From Bacillota bacterium (GTDB taxonomy: Bacteria > Bacillota > UBA4882 > UBA8346), in contig JAEVYU010000053.1 of assembly GCA_023392595.1 (NCBI GenBank), positions 74,724 to 138,723 on the forward strand: DNA of 64,000 nucleotides, in the 5' to 3' direction. Below the pieces are notes generated by a model. The model was not told where the DNA came from. It was given only the letters and a program-made list of their open reading frames with translations, and made no database searches. The translations under genes were made by a program, and so were the position numbers. Below are positions 1-8,024 of the stretch, piece by piece (position 1 is the first letter of the stretch; the number at the start of each line of letters is the position of its first letter).

Positions 1-979
1 GCTCCCGAATGGCAGCAATTTGCGGCAATATCCGCTGGTGTTGATCAGTGATATATTGCAATGCAATATCTTCTTTACCGACCAACCGGGCTACTTCCTG
101 AAACCAGCGATCCGTATTCCGGATACCCAGCGGCATTCCCGGCCGGGAATATGGCATATCATATTCTTGATGTAAAGATGCCATAAACTCATCGGCAAAC
201 ACCTGACAGATAGAAGTGGAGTATTCGGCGGCGGCTATTTTCTTGATTTTTTCGAGATTGGCGTAAAACGGGATATAATTTACATGAAGACCCAAAACAG
301 CCAACATTCCCTCAATTTCCTGCTGGTCTTTCCAACCAATTGCCATCGGGGCAAAGACATTGATTAATCCCTTTTCCTTTGGAGGATGCCAGTCTTTGAG
401 CACATAGTGGGAAATGGAAAAAAAAGCGCTATCAAAACCGGTGGCCGGGACTTTCGACTTAAAACCTTCACAATGAACCGGAACAATCACCGCTTTCACC
501 TGGGACTGCAGATTGGCGGCCACCGTATCAACATCGTCGCCGATAATCGCCGAAGCGCAAGAAGTAAATATAAAAATCAGACCGGGATGATAGCGCTCTT
601 CGGCGGCTAAAACCGCTTCCTGCAGCTTTTTTTCCCCTCCCAGAATGATATCGGTTTCGTCAAAATTGGTTACCATATAACGGGCGTTTTGAATCTGATC
701 AAGGCCCCGGTGATGCTGGCCGACCTTAAAAAGATCATTCATAAATGAAACACAACCCGTGCAGCCGCTGGGAGCATGAATAATAAATACCGCATTCTCC
801 ATGGAAATAAAAGCTTGAATGCTGTTGAGCTGCTGGCATTGAGTAGCCTGGGCGAAAGTCCGCTCCGCATTTTTCAAACAACGTTTTTGAAATTGCCGGG
901 CCACTTCTCCGCTGCATCCACCGCCGCCTGTTATAGCATAGGGCCGGTCTTCACGATTTTGGACCGGGATATTGCTCAT
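1..979 (-). CDS. Nitrogenase component 1-type (NifD/NifE-like) protein, 3' end outside window
   Basis: The reading frame stays open from an ATG at 979 to the left edge, giving 326 residues of a protein whose end lies outside the window. The start has AGGAGAG six to seven bases upstream. Cysteines at residues 48, 73 and 141 lie in contexts (APSGC for C73, FTSCASAIIGDD for C141) and at spacings (25 and 68) that match the three P-cluster cysteines of NifD (26 and 66). The family consists of metalloenzyme subunits or cofactor scaffolds that receive electrons from a NifH-type protein. It is the last visible gene of an amino-acid ABC transporter operon, starting 15 bases after the ATPase gene. A NifK-like partner and a NifH may follow outside the window. 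It is clearly a different sequence from the NifD-like gene at 19950-21422. Its substrate is unknown; true nitrogen fixation is not indicated. Confidence 0.85.
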   Translation of the reverse strand, partial: MSNIPVQNREDRPYAITGGGGCSGEVARQFQKRCLKNAERTFAQATQCQQLNSIQAFISMENAVFIIHAPSGCTGCVSFMNDLFKVGQHHRGLDQIQNARYMVTNFDETDIILGGEKKLQEAVLAAEERYHPGLIFIFTSCASAIIGDDVDTVAANLQSQVKAVIVPVHCEGFKSKVPATGFDSAFFSISHYVLKDWHPPKEKGLINVFAPMAIGWKDQQEIEGMLAVLGLHVNYIPFYANLEKIKKIAAAEYSTSICQVFADEFMASLHQEYDMPYSRPGMPLGIRNTDRWFQEVARLVGKEDIALQYITDQHQRILPQIAAIRE

Positions 980-994
980 CAGAATCTCTCCTTT

Positions 995-1747
995 TCAAAT
1001 ATCATAATTCCACTCTGGTAAGATTCTTTTTAAAAATTGCTGCGTTCGCTCTTCCCTGGGATGGGTAAACAACTGCCCTGGGGTCCCTTCTTCCACAATC
1101 AAGCCCTCATCCATGAAAACAACATGGTTGGCCACATCGGCTGCAAATGAAAGTTCATGGGTGACCACAATCATGGTGATTCCTTCTTTGGCGACTTTTT
1201 TGATCACCGCAAGAACCTCGCCGACCAGTTCCGGATCCAGGGCTGAAGTCGGTTCGTCAAACAAGATCACTTCCGGATTCAACGCCAAAGCCCTGGCGAT
1301 CCCCACCCGCTGCTGCTGGCCTCCGGAAAGCCGGCAGGGATAAGCATCGTATTTGTCGCTAAGACCCACCTTATCCAGTAGTTTTTTACCGATTACCTCG
1401 GCTTCATTTTTAGCAATACCGCGGGTAATGATCAGGCCCTCGGTCACATTTTCCAGCGCTGTTTTGTTACTGAACAAATTATAATTTTGAAAAACCATGG
1501 CTGTCTGCCGACGCGCACTGAGGATATCTTTTTTGGTGGCGCGTTTAAAGTGGTAATGATTTGCCCCAATCGCCAGTTCCCCGTCATCGGCTTTTTCCAA
1601 AAAATTAATGCAGCGTAAGAGAGTGGTTTTCCCGGAACCGCTCGGTCCGATCACCACCACCACTTCCCCTTTGGCAACCTTCAAATCGATGCCTTTCAAT
1701 ACTTGATGCTTGCCGAAGGCTTTATGGACTCCTTTTAACTCGATCAA
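995..1747 (-). CDS. Polar amino acid/cystine-type ABC transporter ATPase
   Basis: This is a 250-residue ATPase that would energise import by the two permeases just upstream. It shows Walker A (GPSGSGKTT), the LSGGQQQR signature and a Walker B segment (VILFDEPTSALDPE), and is close to GlnQ/TcyC in length. The start chosen is the TTG at 1747, which overlaps the stop of the preceding permease (TTGA) and follows AGGAGGAGG; the open frame extends further upstream but that part overlaps the permease gene in another frame and is not family-like. A second, clearly paralogous ATPase is at 23250-23981. Substrate inferred from neighbours: a sulfur-containing amino acid derivative. Confidence 0.93.
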   Translation of the reverse strand: MIELKGVHKAFGKHQVLKGIDLKVAKGEVVVVIGPSGSGKTTLLRCINFLEKADDGELAIGANHYHFKRATKKDILSARRQTAMVFQNYNLFSNKTALENVTEGLIITRGIAKNEAEVIGKKLLDKVGLSDKYDAYPCRLSGGQQQRVGIARALALNPEVILFDEPTSALDPELVGEVLAVIKKVAKEGITMIVVTHELSFAADVANHVVFMDEGLIVEEGTPGQLFTHPREERTQQFLKRILPEWNYDI

Positions 1748-2454
1748 AACACCTCCTCCTTTCGATACACGGAGAGCCTTTTTTCCAAAATAAATGAAAT
1801 TTTTTCGATAGCTGCATTTAAGACCCAATAAACTATAGCTGAGGCTACATAAGCCTCCAAATATTTGTAATTCGCGGTGGCCGTAATCAACGCGGCGTTC
1901 ATCAGGTCGACCACAGAAATCATAAATACCAAGGAGGTGCTTTTGATCATCCCGATTAAATTGCTGCACAACATGGGAACAGCTGCCGGCAAGGCCTGCG
2001 GCAGGACAATCCGGCGTAAAACCTGAAAATGAGTCATACCGACGGAATAAGCCGCTTCATATTGCCCCCTGTTGACCGACATCAAAGCCCCGCGAATAGT
2101 TTCCGATATATTGGCGACAGCCACCGTCAATAATGCCGTAAAGGCGATATAAATGACATTAATATCTTTGGAATGCAATCTCCAATGGAATTTATCAGCG
2201 ATACTGTCAAACCCTTGGACCATTACAAAATAAATGATTAATATCTGCAATACCACCGGTATGCCTTTGGTGATGACGATGTAAACCTGCATCCCCCTTG
2301 CCAATATCTTGACCTGAAATAATCTCGCCAAAGCGATGAAAGTCCCCAAAACGATACCCAAAGTAAAAGGAACAAAGGCCAGCAAAAGGGTTACCGGTGT
2401 ATAACGCAAAGCCGCTTTCATGGCAATTAACATAAATTGAAAATCAAAATTCAT
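1744..2454 (-). CDS. Amino acid ABC transporter permease
   Basis: A 236-residue membrane protein of the HisM/TcyB type, with about five hydrophobic segments and the conserved EAA-type loop (GQYEAAYSVGMTHFQ, about residues 132-146) that contacts the ATPase. It begins four bases after the end of the companion permease at 2459-3151, so the two are translationally coupled and probably form a heterodimeric channel. Both come from the long operon starting near 6284. Confidence 0.92.
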   Translation of the reverse strand: MNFDFQFMLIAMKAALRYTPVTLLLAFVPFTLGIVLGTFIALARLFQVKILARGMQVYIVITKGIPVVLQILIIYFVMVQGFDSIADKFHWRLHSKDINVIYIAFTALLTVAVANISETIRGALMSVNRGQYEAAYSVGMTHFQVLRRIVLPQALPAAVPMLCSNLIGMIKSTSLVFMISVVDLMNAALITATANYKYLEAYVASAIVYWVLNAAIEKISFILEKRLSVYRKEEVF

Positions 2455-2458
2455 CGTA

Positions 2459-3151
2459 TCATCGCCCGATAATGTTATATTTTAATTTCTTCTCAATGCC
2501 GGAGAATCCATATTCCATCAGAATGCAAAGGGTTAAGAAAATGACCGCTGCACCGACATATCCTTCCAAAGTATGATAAGTACTGGCGCCAATAACCCGG
2601 GCTTTGCCGATGACATCAATGATTCCCAGTGAAAAAGCCACCGACGTATTCTGCAATAATCCCACCATATTCATTCCAAGGCTGGGTAAAGCTATCAACA
2701 GCGCTTGCGGTGCCACAATCCTCCTGAATGTCTGTAGCCTGCTCATACCGACGGCATAGGCCGCTTCCGTCTGGCCGATGGGTACTCCGATAATGGCAGC
2801 CCGGATAATCTCAGCCATAAAAGCTGCCATGTTTAAACCATAAGTAATGATAATAAAAATTAATTTGTCCCAATGGTTGATATCCACATGAACTTTTAAT
2901 AAAACCAGCGGTAATCCGTAATAAACAATGAACATCTGCACAATGATGGGGGTGCCCCGCATGAAAGAAATATAAATGGCGGAAATTTGATTGAGGAAAG
3001 GCGTTTTCCCTAACCGGAATAAAGCCAAAACGGTGCCAAAGAAGACTCCCAATACGGTTGCAGTAATTACAATCAATAGCGTAATATGCAATCGCAATAA
3101 CAACTTGGGAAAATATTCAAATATTAATTTAACGTCAAATAATTGTCCCAT
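2459..3151 (-). CDS. Amino acid ABC transporter permease
   Basis: A 230-residue inner-membrane permease of the polar amino acid family. The EAA loop is seen as GQTEAAYAVGMSRLQ. It lies 10 bases after the M20 peptidase-type gene. With the permease at 1744-2454 and the ATPase at 995-1747 it forms a complete importer, fed by one or both of the binding proteins at 4389-6037. Two distinct permease subunits with two distinct binding proteins recall the Bacillus tcyJKLMN system for cystine and related sulfur compounds (known family); assignment of this system to sulfur compounds is inference from context. Confidence 0.92.
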   Translation of the reverse strand: MGQLFDVKLIFEYFPKLLLRLHITLLIVITATVLGVFFGTVLALFRLGKTPFLNQISAIYISFMRGTPIIVQMFIVYYGLPLVLLKVHVDINHWDKLIFIIITYGLNMAAFMAEIIRAAIIGVPIGQTEAAYAVGMSRLQTFRRIVAPQALLIALPSLGMNMVGLLQNTSVAFSLGIIDVIGKARVIGASTYHTLEGYVGAAVIFLTLCILMEYGFSGIEKKLKYNIIGR

Positions 3152-3161
3152 TTAGCTCCCC

Positions 3162-4373
3162 TCAGGCCTTTTCCCTTTCCAGACCCACAGGGTTCAAAAA
3201 ATCCAAAGCCGCCTGGGCGAGAAAAGCCGCACCCAGAGGCAACGCTTCCTCATCAATATCAAATCTGGGATGATGCAACGGAAAATTCTCTTTATTTTCA
3301 GCAGCCACCCCTAATGAAACAAACGTAGCCGGTACGACATGGGAAAAACTGGTGAAATCTTCCCCCAACAAAACCCGGGGAACCTCGACAACATGGGCGG
3401 CTCCAAATATTTTTTCAGCCGCTTGTTTTGCAAGGGCCGTTACTTTCCTATCATTCATTAAGGGTTTATTGCCGGATACAAATTGAAATTGATAGTTGCA
3501 GTCGTGGGCCTGGCAGATATGCTTGATTAATCTTTCCATCCACTCGCCTGCCTGATTGATAAGGTTTTCATTAAAACATCTTACCGTGCCGGTTAACCCC
3601 ACCTTATCGGCAATGATATTGGCTCTGTTCCCACCATGAATGGTTCCGATGGTCAGTACAAAAGGTTCAGCGGGATCGATTTTTGAAGATGAAATGGTTT
3701 GCAAAGCCTGAATCACTTCAGCCGCAATCAAAACCGCATCTTTAGCCTTATGGGGCCAGGCTCCATGTCCGGTTTCTCCGAGGATTTCAATTTGAAACCC
3801 ACCGGCCACCGCATAAAAAGGGCCTTCCCGGTAACCCAGATTTCCTACAGGCAGATTGGGATCTACATGCAAACCAATAATTGCATCCACTGTAGGGTTT
3901 TCCAACACCCCTTCCCGGATCATTTCCCCAGCGCCACCTTTAGGACTTTCTTCACTGGGTTGAAAAATCAACTTCACTTCCCCTTGGATAGACTGCCGTT
4001 CTTTGACCAAGATTTGGGCAGCCCCCAGTAAAGCTGCAGTATGGGCATCATGTCCGCAAGCATGCATGATGCCCTGATGTTCCGACCGGAATTCCAAAAC
4101 GTTTTCCTCTTGAACCGGTAAAGCATCCATATCGGCTCTTAAAGCAACGGTGGCCCCCGGCTGTTCCCCCCGGATCAGGCCAACAACACCCGTCTTGCCG
4201 ACTTTTTCCTGAGCTTCAATGCCCAGTTCCCGCAAGGTTTTTGCCACCAGTTCGGCGGTGGCAAATTCCTCCATGGCCAGTTCCGGATGGCGATGAATCT
4301 GTCGGCGAAGCTCAATAATTTTTTCCGTAATTTCCAGGGCATATGACTTGATATGCTGATCCATGGTCAACAA
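3162..4373 (-). CDS. M20-family amidohydrolase (N-acyl amino acid deacylase type)
   Basis: A 403-residue cytoplasmic metallohydrolase of the IAA-amino acid hydrolase/hippuricase branch of M20. Metal-ligand motifs are visible: HACGHDAHTAAL near residue 107 and the FQPSEE segment with the catalytic glutamate near residue 141. Members remove acyl groups from N-acyl amino acids. Its place between binding proteins and permeases suggests that the importer brings in an N-acylated amino acid that is deacylated inside; similar pairing occurs in Bacillus operons for S-alkylated cysteines (known precedent; inference here). The start could be the TTG at 4373 (AGGA seven bases upstream) or the ATG at 4364. 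Confidence 0.88.
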   Translation of the reverse strand: MLTMDQHIKSYALEITEKIIELRRQIHRHPELAMEEFATAELVAKTLRELGIEAQEKVGKTGVVGLIRGEQPGATVALRADMDALPVQEENVLEFRSEHQGIMHACGHDAHTAALLGAAQILVKERQSIQGEVKLIFQPSEESPKGGAGEMIREGVLENPTVDAIIGLHVDPNLPVGNLGYREGPFYAVAGGFQIEILGETGHGAWPHKAKDAVLIAAEVIQALQTISSSKIDPAEPFVLTIGTIHGGNRANIIADKVGLTGTVRCFNENLINQAGEWMERLIKHICQAHDCNYQFQFVSGNKPLMNDRKVTALAKQAAEKIFGAAHVVEVPRVLLGEDFTSFSHVVPATFVSLGVAAENKENFPLHHPRFDIDEEALPLGAAFLAQAALDFLNPVGLEREKA

Positions 4374-4388
4374 ACTCTTTTCCTAAGC

Positions 4389-5198
4389 TTATTTGGTATA
4401 ATCCTTGCCCAATACTTTCAGGGAGATCTTTGATAAAGTACCGTCACTCTTCAATTGCCCTATCGCTTTGTCCAGATCATCCCGTAACCCGGTTTCATCC
4501 TTACGGTAAATAAAATAGGTATAGGAATTATACAGCGTATCACCGACAGTTTTAATAACATCCCCGTAAGCCTTGTTAATCGAATCCACATTGCGGGTAA
4601 ATTGGGTCGTGGCATCGATGGAACCGGTCTTCAAATTTTGGACCAGTGTGGCCGTATCCAAGGCGCCGTATATCAGGTTTATCTTATTGCCGTGCTCTTT
4701 ATTGTAACTTTCCAGGATATAAGCATCATTGCTTCCCGGCGAAACCTGAACCTTTTTGCCATAAAGGTCGCTGATGGAACGGATATCATTGCGGCTGGCC
4801 AATACTGTTATTTTGGTAGCTACGATGGTATAAAACTCGTTGGCAAAAAGGTATTTCTTCTCCCGTTCGGCATTTTTGGCATATTCATGGGCGGCGATAT
4901 CGATTTTGCCTGAATCCAAACTCAATAAAACATTAGGGAAATCCATGGTCTGATATTCAAATTTGTATTGGGGCAACCGTTTGTTAACGGCTTTCAAAAC
5001 TTCATATTCAAAGCCGGCCAGATTTCCCTCTTCATCCAGGTAACAATAGGGCTTAAAAGCATTCCCCGTTCCCACAATAATTGTTTTAGGGGATTTGGTA
5101 TCTGCCAGCAAACTGGAATTTGTTGATACCAGCACTCCAATCAAAATGGAAGTGATCAAAAGAAGCCGCCCCCAGCGAATTGTTGCATCGCGTTTCAT
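4389..5198 (-). CDS. Amino acid ABC transporter substrate-binding protein (second of a tandem pair)
   Basis: A 269-residue secreted solute-binding protein of family 3. An N-terminal hydrophobic segment (about residues 11-32) acts as a signal peptide, followed by the binding fold. It is a close paralogue of the next protein upstream (5225-6037): both carry GNAFKPYCYLDE near the mature N-terminus and the same C-terminal LSKISLKVLG-like ending. The ATG at 5198 is preceded by GAGGAG; the frame is open further upstream but without a ribosome site. Two binding proteins feeding one permease pair suggests a broadened ligand range. Confidence 0.9.
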   Translation of the reverse strand: MKRDATIRWGRLLLITSILIGVLVSTNSSLLADTKSPKTIIVGTGNAFKPYCYLDEEGNLAGFEYEVLKAVNKRLPQYKFEYQTMDFPNVLLSLDSGKIDIAAHEYAKNAEREKKYLFANEFYTIVATKITVLASRNDIRSISDLYGKKVQVSPGSNDAYILESYNKEHGNKINLIYGALDTATLVQNLKTGSIDATTQFTRNVDSINKAYGDVIKTVGDTLYNSYTYFIYRKDETGLRDDLDKAIGQLKSDGTLSKISLKVLGKDYTK

Positions 5199-5224
5199 CC
5201 TTGAATTCTCCTCTCTACTTTTCT

Positions 5225-6037
5225 TCAATCATTGGTCGTATAATCGCCACCTAACACCTTTATGGAAATCTTGGCTAATGTACCGTCTTTTTTCAGGGAC
5301 AAAAGCGCTTTATCGATATCTTCCTGCAATTTGGTGTCTTCTTTACGGAAAACATAATATGTACTTGAGCTCGCAATGGGGTCCCCCACTGTCTTCAGCT
5401 TGTCACCATACGCCTTATTGTAAGATTCCACAATTCTTTTGATAGAGATGAAAGCGTCAATACGGCTATTTTCAATATTTTGAATGGCTAACGCCGGATT
5501 GGCACCGGAATCGGCATAAACCAGCTTGACTTTATTCGCGTGAGATTTGTTATATTGCTCCATTACATAAGCTTCATTGGCTCCCGGGCTTACTTGAACC
5601 GTTTTTCCATCCAAATCTTTAATGGAGTTGATATCGTTTCTTTTTTTGGAGACTACAATCCGTAGAATAAATGTGGTATAGCTTTCTTTACCAAACAAAT
5701 ACTTTTGCTCCCGTTCGGGGTTTTTCTCATATTGATGGGCTGCAATATCGATTTTTTTGGATTGGAGCGAGAGTAAAATATTTTGAAAGTCTAAAGTCTG
5801 AAACTCAAATTGATATTGTGGCAACCGCTTATTAATAACCGATAAGACTTCATATTCATAACCTACCGGTTTGCCGTTTTCGTCCAGATAGCAATAAGGT
5901 TTAAAGGCATTACCGGTTCCAATGATAATTTTTCTGGGAGCCGGAGCGCTTGCAACAATACCGGGATTAGCCGTTGCCATCAAAACCGATACCAATAAGA
6001 AAAGGCTTGAAACTTTGAGAAAACCGATTTTGTACAT
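5225..6037 (-). CDS. Amino acid ABC transporter substrate-binding protein (first of a tandem pair)
   Basis: A 270-residue family 3 solute-binding protein, the promoter-proximal gene of the operon running to at least base 1. Signal peptide about residues 1-28 ending near VASAPAP; no clear lipobox cysteine, so membrane attachment is uncertain. The ATG at 6037 follows GGAGG with eight-base spacing. The untranslated leader upstream (6038-6280) contains copy L1 of the hairpin-terminator element, so expression is probably set by attenuation ahead of this gene. Confidence 0.92.
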   Translation of the reverse strand: MYKIGFLKVSSLFLLVSVLMATANPGIVASAPAPRKIIIGTGNAFKPYCYLDENGKPVGYEYEVLSVINKRLPQYQFEFQTLDFQNILLSLQSKKIDIAAHQYEKNPEREQKYLFGKESYTTFILRIVVSKKRNDINSIKDLDGKTVQVSPGANEAYVMEQYNKSHANKVKLVYADSGANPALAIQNIENSRIDAFISIKRIVESYNKAYGDKLKTVGDPIASSSTYYVFRKEDTKLQEDIDKALLSLKKDGTLAKISIKVLGGDYTTND

Positions 6038-6142
6038 CAAAAATACCTCCAATATTTTTAGTTTTACAAACATGTTGAGTCTCTTCAATCACCAACTGTT
6101 CACTTGCCACCGTTACCGAATCACCCAAGCTGGCGATTTAAT

Positions 6143-6218
6143 AAAAAAAGACTGAGCTCGATCCTCCTAAGGTAGAACCTTAAAAGGAATCAACTCAGTC
6201 TCCAGTCTGTCTGGTCAA
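6143..6218 (-). promoter_or_regulatory. Leader element L1: conserved small hairpin plus terminator
   Basis: On the minus strand the RNA reads UUGACCAGACAGACUGGAG, with CCAG/CUGG pairing around loop ACAGA (6202-6214). It is followed at once by a terminator with stem GACUGAG/CUCAGUC (6150-6156 with 6194-6200) and a run of seven U. The terminator loop contains its own AAGGU-UCU-ACCUU hairpin. It lies about 105 bases before the binding-protein start at 6037. Copies L2 to L5 share the small hairpin but have different terminator stems. Confidence 0.75.
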
Positions 6219-6283
6219 CTTGATGATATGTATTATATGATGGCGGGCTCACAAATTCTTACTTATTTTATCGATTTAGTATG

Positions 6284-6312
6284 ATTTTAACGGAAACATA
6301 GCCAATTGTCAA
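6284..6312 (-). promoter_or_regulatory. Sigma-A type promoter for the transporter/nitrogenase-like operon
   Basis: On the minus strand TTGACA (6307-6312) and TAAAAT (6284-6289) are separated by 17 bases. Transcription would start near 6277 and run through leader L1 into the binding-protein gene at 6037. Confidence 0.6.
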
Positions 6313-6427
6313 CCTTGATTTCGATTTTTCCTAAAAATAGATGGGTGAACTAAAAAACATTCTCTGCTGCTGTAATTAATGCAAGCTTCAATCGCTTATG
6401 AGGTTATTATTAACTGTCCTCTCAGGC

Positions 6428-6722
6428 TACTTACCTTTTGTCCCTCCGAATACTTCCATTATATTTTCCATCAAACTGCTAACCGGCAAGCTGTTGGGAC
6501 AGCTGCTTTTACACATGCCACACTTCAGGCAGTGGTCCACTTTAAAACTATGGTCACTGAATCAACCCAACGCCCGATCTCAGGAGCATCAGAATGTCCT
6601 GTAATGCCCAAGATACTTAAAAAAGCCTTCTTCTTTTGCTCTTAAAACCCCTTCAAACCATCCTCCCGGATTCAGAGCTTCATCAAACAGCTTGGGACTA
6701 TGTATCACAAGATCAAATAAGC
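6428..6722 (-). pseudogene. Remnant of an aldo/keto reductase with C-terminal Fe-S motif
   Basis: Minus-strand translation gives aldo/keto reductase-like text in pieces: LVIHSPKLFDEALNPGG, then EGFFKYLG, then after a frame change ITGHSDAPEIGRWVDS, then after another change a CLKCGMCKSSCP ferredoxin-type motif and a stop at 6428. The 5' half of the gene is missing (the DUF4345-like gene ends at 6728), and there are two frameshifts plus an internal deletion. In intact relatives the NADPH-dependent reductase domain carries this cysteine cluster at its C-terminus. This copy cannot make a functional enzyme. Confidence 0.6.
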
Positions 6723-6727
6723 ATAAA

Positions 6728-7168
6728 TTATTCCAAGATACTCTTCTGCCAGAAGATGAGAAGTGGGAATCCTAATTCAAGCAGTACGAAAGCCAGATAA
6801 GTATATGAAGGCAGACCACAGGTTAATATGGAGATCAGTCGGCCAATACCGCCAAGGAAAAAAAAGAGCGCAATAACCCGAAGCGTCATTTTATCCCGGG
6901 CGATCCGCGGAATCTGCCATAATATGATTATTCCGATGCCCAGCCATAGGCCGCTGTAAAACCTCAAGTTACTATCCAGTAGCAGAAGCCCTTTCGAGTA
7001 TTTCTGCCCATCCGGGAATCCATAGTACCAATTGACCGCGCCATAAGCAAAACCAAGATAGGCTGTATACAGGGTAAAAATGCCTATAAGACCCAGTATC
7101 AACTGCATGATTCGTTTTGATACAATCTTCCCCTTAACACTTTTATCGATTGTATTTTCTATCGCCAC
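6728..7168 (-). CDS. Small four-helix membrane protein, DUF4345-like
   Basis: A 146-residue integral membrane protein with four hydrophobic segments (roughly residues 20-42, 70-88, 98-115 and 122-142). The pattern with LRFYSGLWLGIGI after the first loop is what I associate with DUF4345 proteins, which have no known function. It stands alone, with pseudogene debris downstream. A perfect 12-bp-armed palindrome at 7212-7236 in its promoter region shares its core with the one upstream of the PadR gene at 42757, so it may be part of that regulator's set. Confidence 0.7.
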   Translation of the reverse strand: MAIENTIDKSVKGKIVSKRIMQLILGLIGIFTLYTAYLGFAYGAVNWYYGFPDGQKYSKGLLLLDSNLRFYSGLWLGIGIIILWQIPRIARDKMTLRVIALFFFLGGIGRLISILTCGLPSYTYLAFVLLELGFPLLIFWQKSILE

Positions 7169-7211
7169 TTTAATTTACTCCTCTACGGTTTCTTTCCTCA
7201 TATGCACATTC

Positions 7212-7236
7212 TTCATATATCGATTCGATATATGAA
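7212..7236. promoter_or_regulatory. Operator-like palindrome shared with the padR promoter
   Basis: Two perfect 12-base arms, TTCATATATCGA and TCGATATATGAA, flank a single T. The site lies 44 bases upstream of the membrane protein start at 7168. The core TATATCGAWTCGATATA and the following ATGAA recur at 43298-43320, immediately before the PadR-type gene. Confidence 0.6.
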
Positions 7237-7330
7237 ATTATTTATATACTATACCTGAATCTTCATCCTGTCAATATCATTTTAGATTAAAGGGAAACGT
7301 CCGTGGATTCTCAAACTTCCATTCATTTTA

Positions 7331-7361
7331 GCGTAAAAAATAAAAGTCCATATCCATGGAC
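7331..7361 (-). terminator. Probable Rho-independent terminator
   Basis: On the minus strand a short hairpin GTCCAT-GGAT-ATGGAC (arms 7346-7351 and 7356-7361) is followed by TTTTATTTTTT. It could end transcripts coming through the repeat region from the Fe-S protein gene at 8025, or be a leader terminator ahead of 7168. The region 7237-8024 has no gene I can support. Confidence 0.45.
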
Positions 7362-7684
7362 CCCCAATGATGTTTAATCGCTAAAATATCAATCGCTATT
7401 TACGACTCGCTTTGTTCCCTCATTTTCCTTCACAAACAAACCTCAATCCCGGAAAACTCTTTTAGGATCCTCTTTGAGGATATTGTTAAGATTGTAAAAT
7501 AATATATAATATTATTTATAAAGGTAATATCAGCATTTAGTATAAAAAAAGCATATTGAAGATGATTAAAACACCATCTAACATCTCCGATAGAAACAAA
7601 AAGAAAACGCCTAATGCTCTTTCAAAAAAATTCGGAGGACCAACCCTCGGTACACTTACTTGAGCGCCGTGTAAGCATACGCAA

Positions 7685-7945
7685 TCGTTCGGTATGCGTG
7701 CTCAATCGTTCGGTATGCATACTCTGTCGTTGAGTATGCGTACTCAACAGTTCGGTATGCATACTCTGTCGTTGAGTATGCGTACTCAACAGTTCGGTAT
7801 GCATACTCTGTCGTTGAGTATGCGTACTCGACAGTTCGGTATGCATGCTCTGTCGTTGAGTATGCGTACTCAACAGTTCGGTATGCATACTCTGTCGTTG
7901 AGTATGCGTACTCAACAGTTCGGTATGCTTGCGCAACCGTTGCGT
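7685..7945. repeat. Minisatellite: 21-bp units alternating in 42-bp higher-order repeats
   Basis: About twelve 21-bp units run head to tail. Two variants alternate, one around GGTATGCATACTC and one around GAGTATGCGTACTC, giving a 42-bp period with about five near-identical copies in the middle and diverged units at both ends. Each unit holds a palindrome (GTATGCATAC is perfect). Because 21 and 42 are multiples of three, several frames on both strands stay open across the array (for example a 14-residue repeat MHTELLSTHTQRQS on the minus strand), but none has a convincing start context or a recognisable fold. Confidence 0.85.
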
Positions 7946-8024
7946 AAAAATACCTTAGTAATTTTGTCAACTTTCCTATCGCTACCAATGAGCATCAAGT
8001 GAATTTTTTACAATCATTCCAAAC

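Noticed and set aside
6379..6645. Plus-strand open frames over the aldo/keto reductase remnant
   Set aside because: The minus strand translates into recognisable aldo/keto reductase pieces; the plus frames have no family look.
7685..7945. CRISPR array
   Set aside because: Units are contiguous 21-bp repeats without unique spacers, and no cas genes are near.
7622..8002. Long open frames on both strands over the tandem repeat
   Set aside because: They exist because the repeat period is a multiple of three; no ribosome site, no recognisable domain, and strands are equally open.
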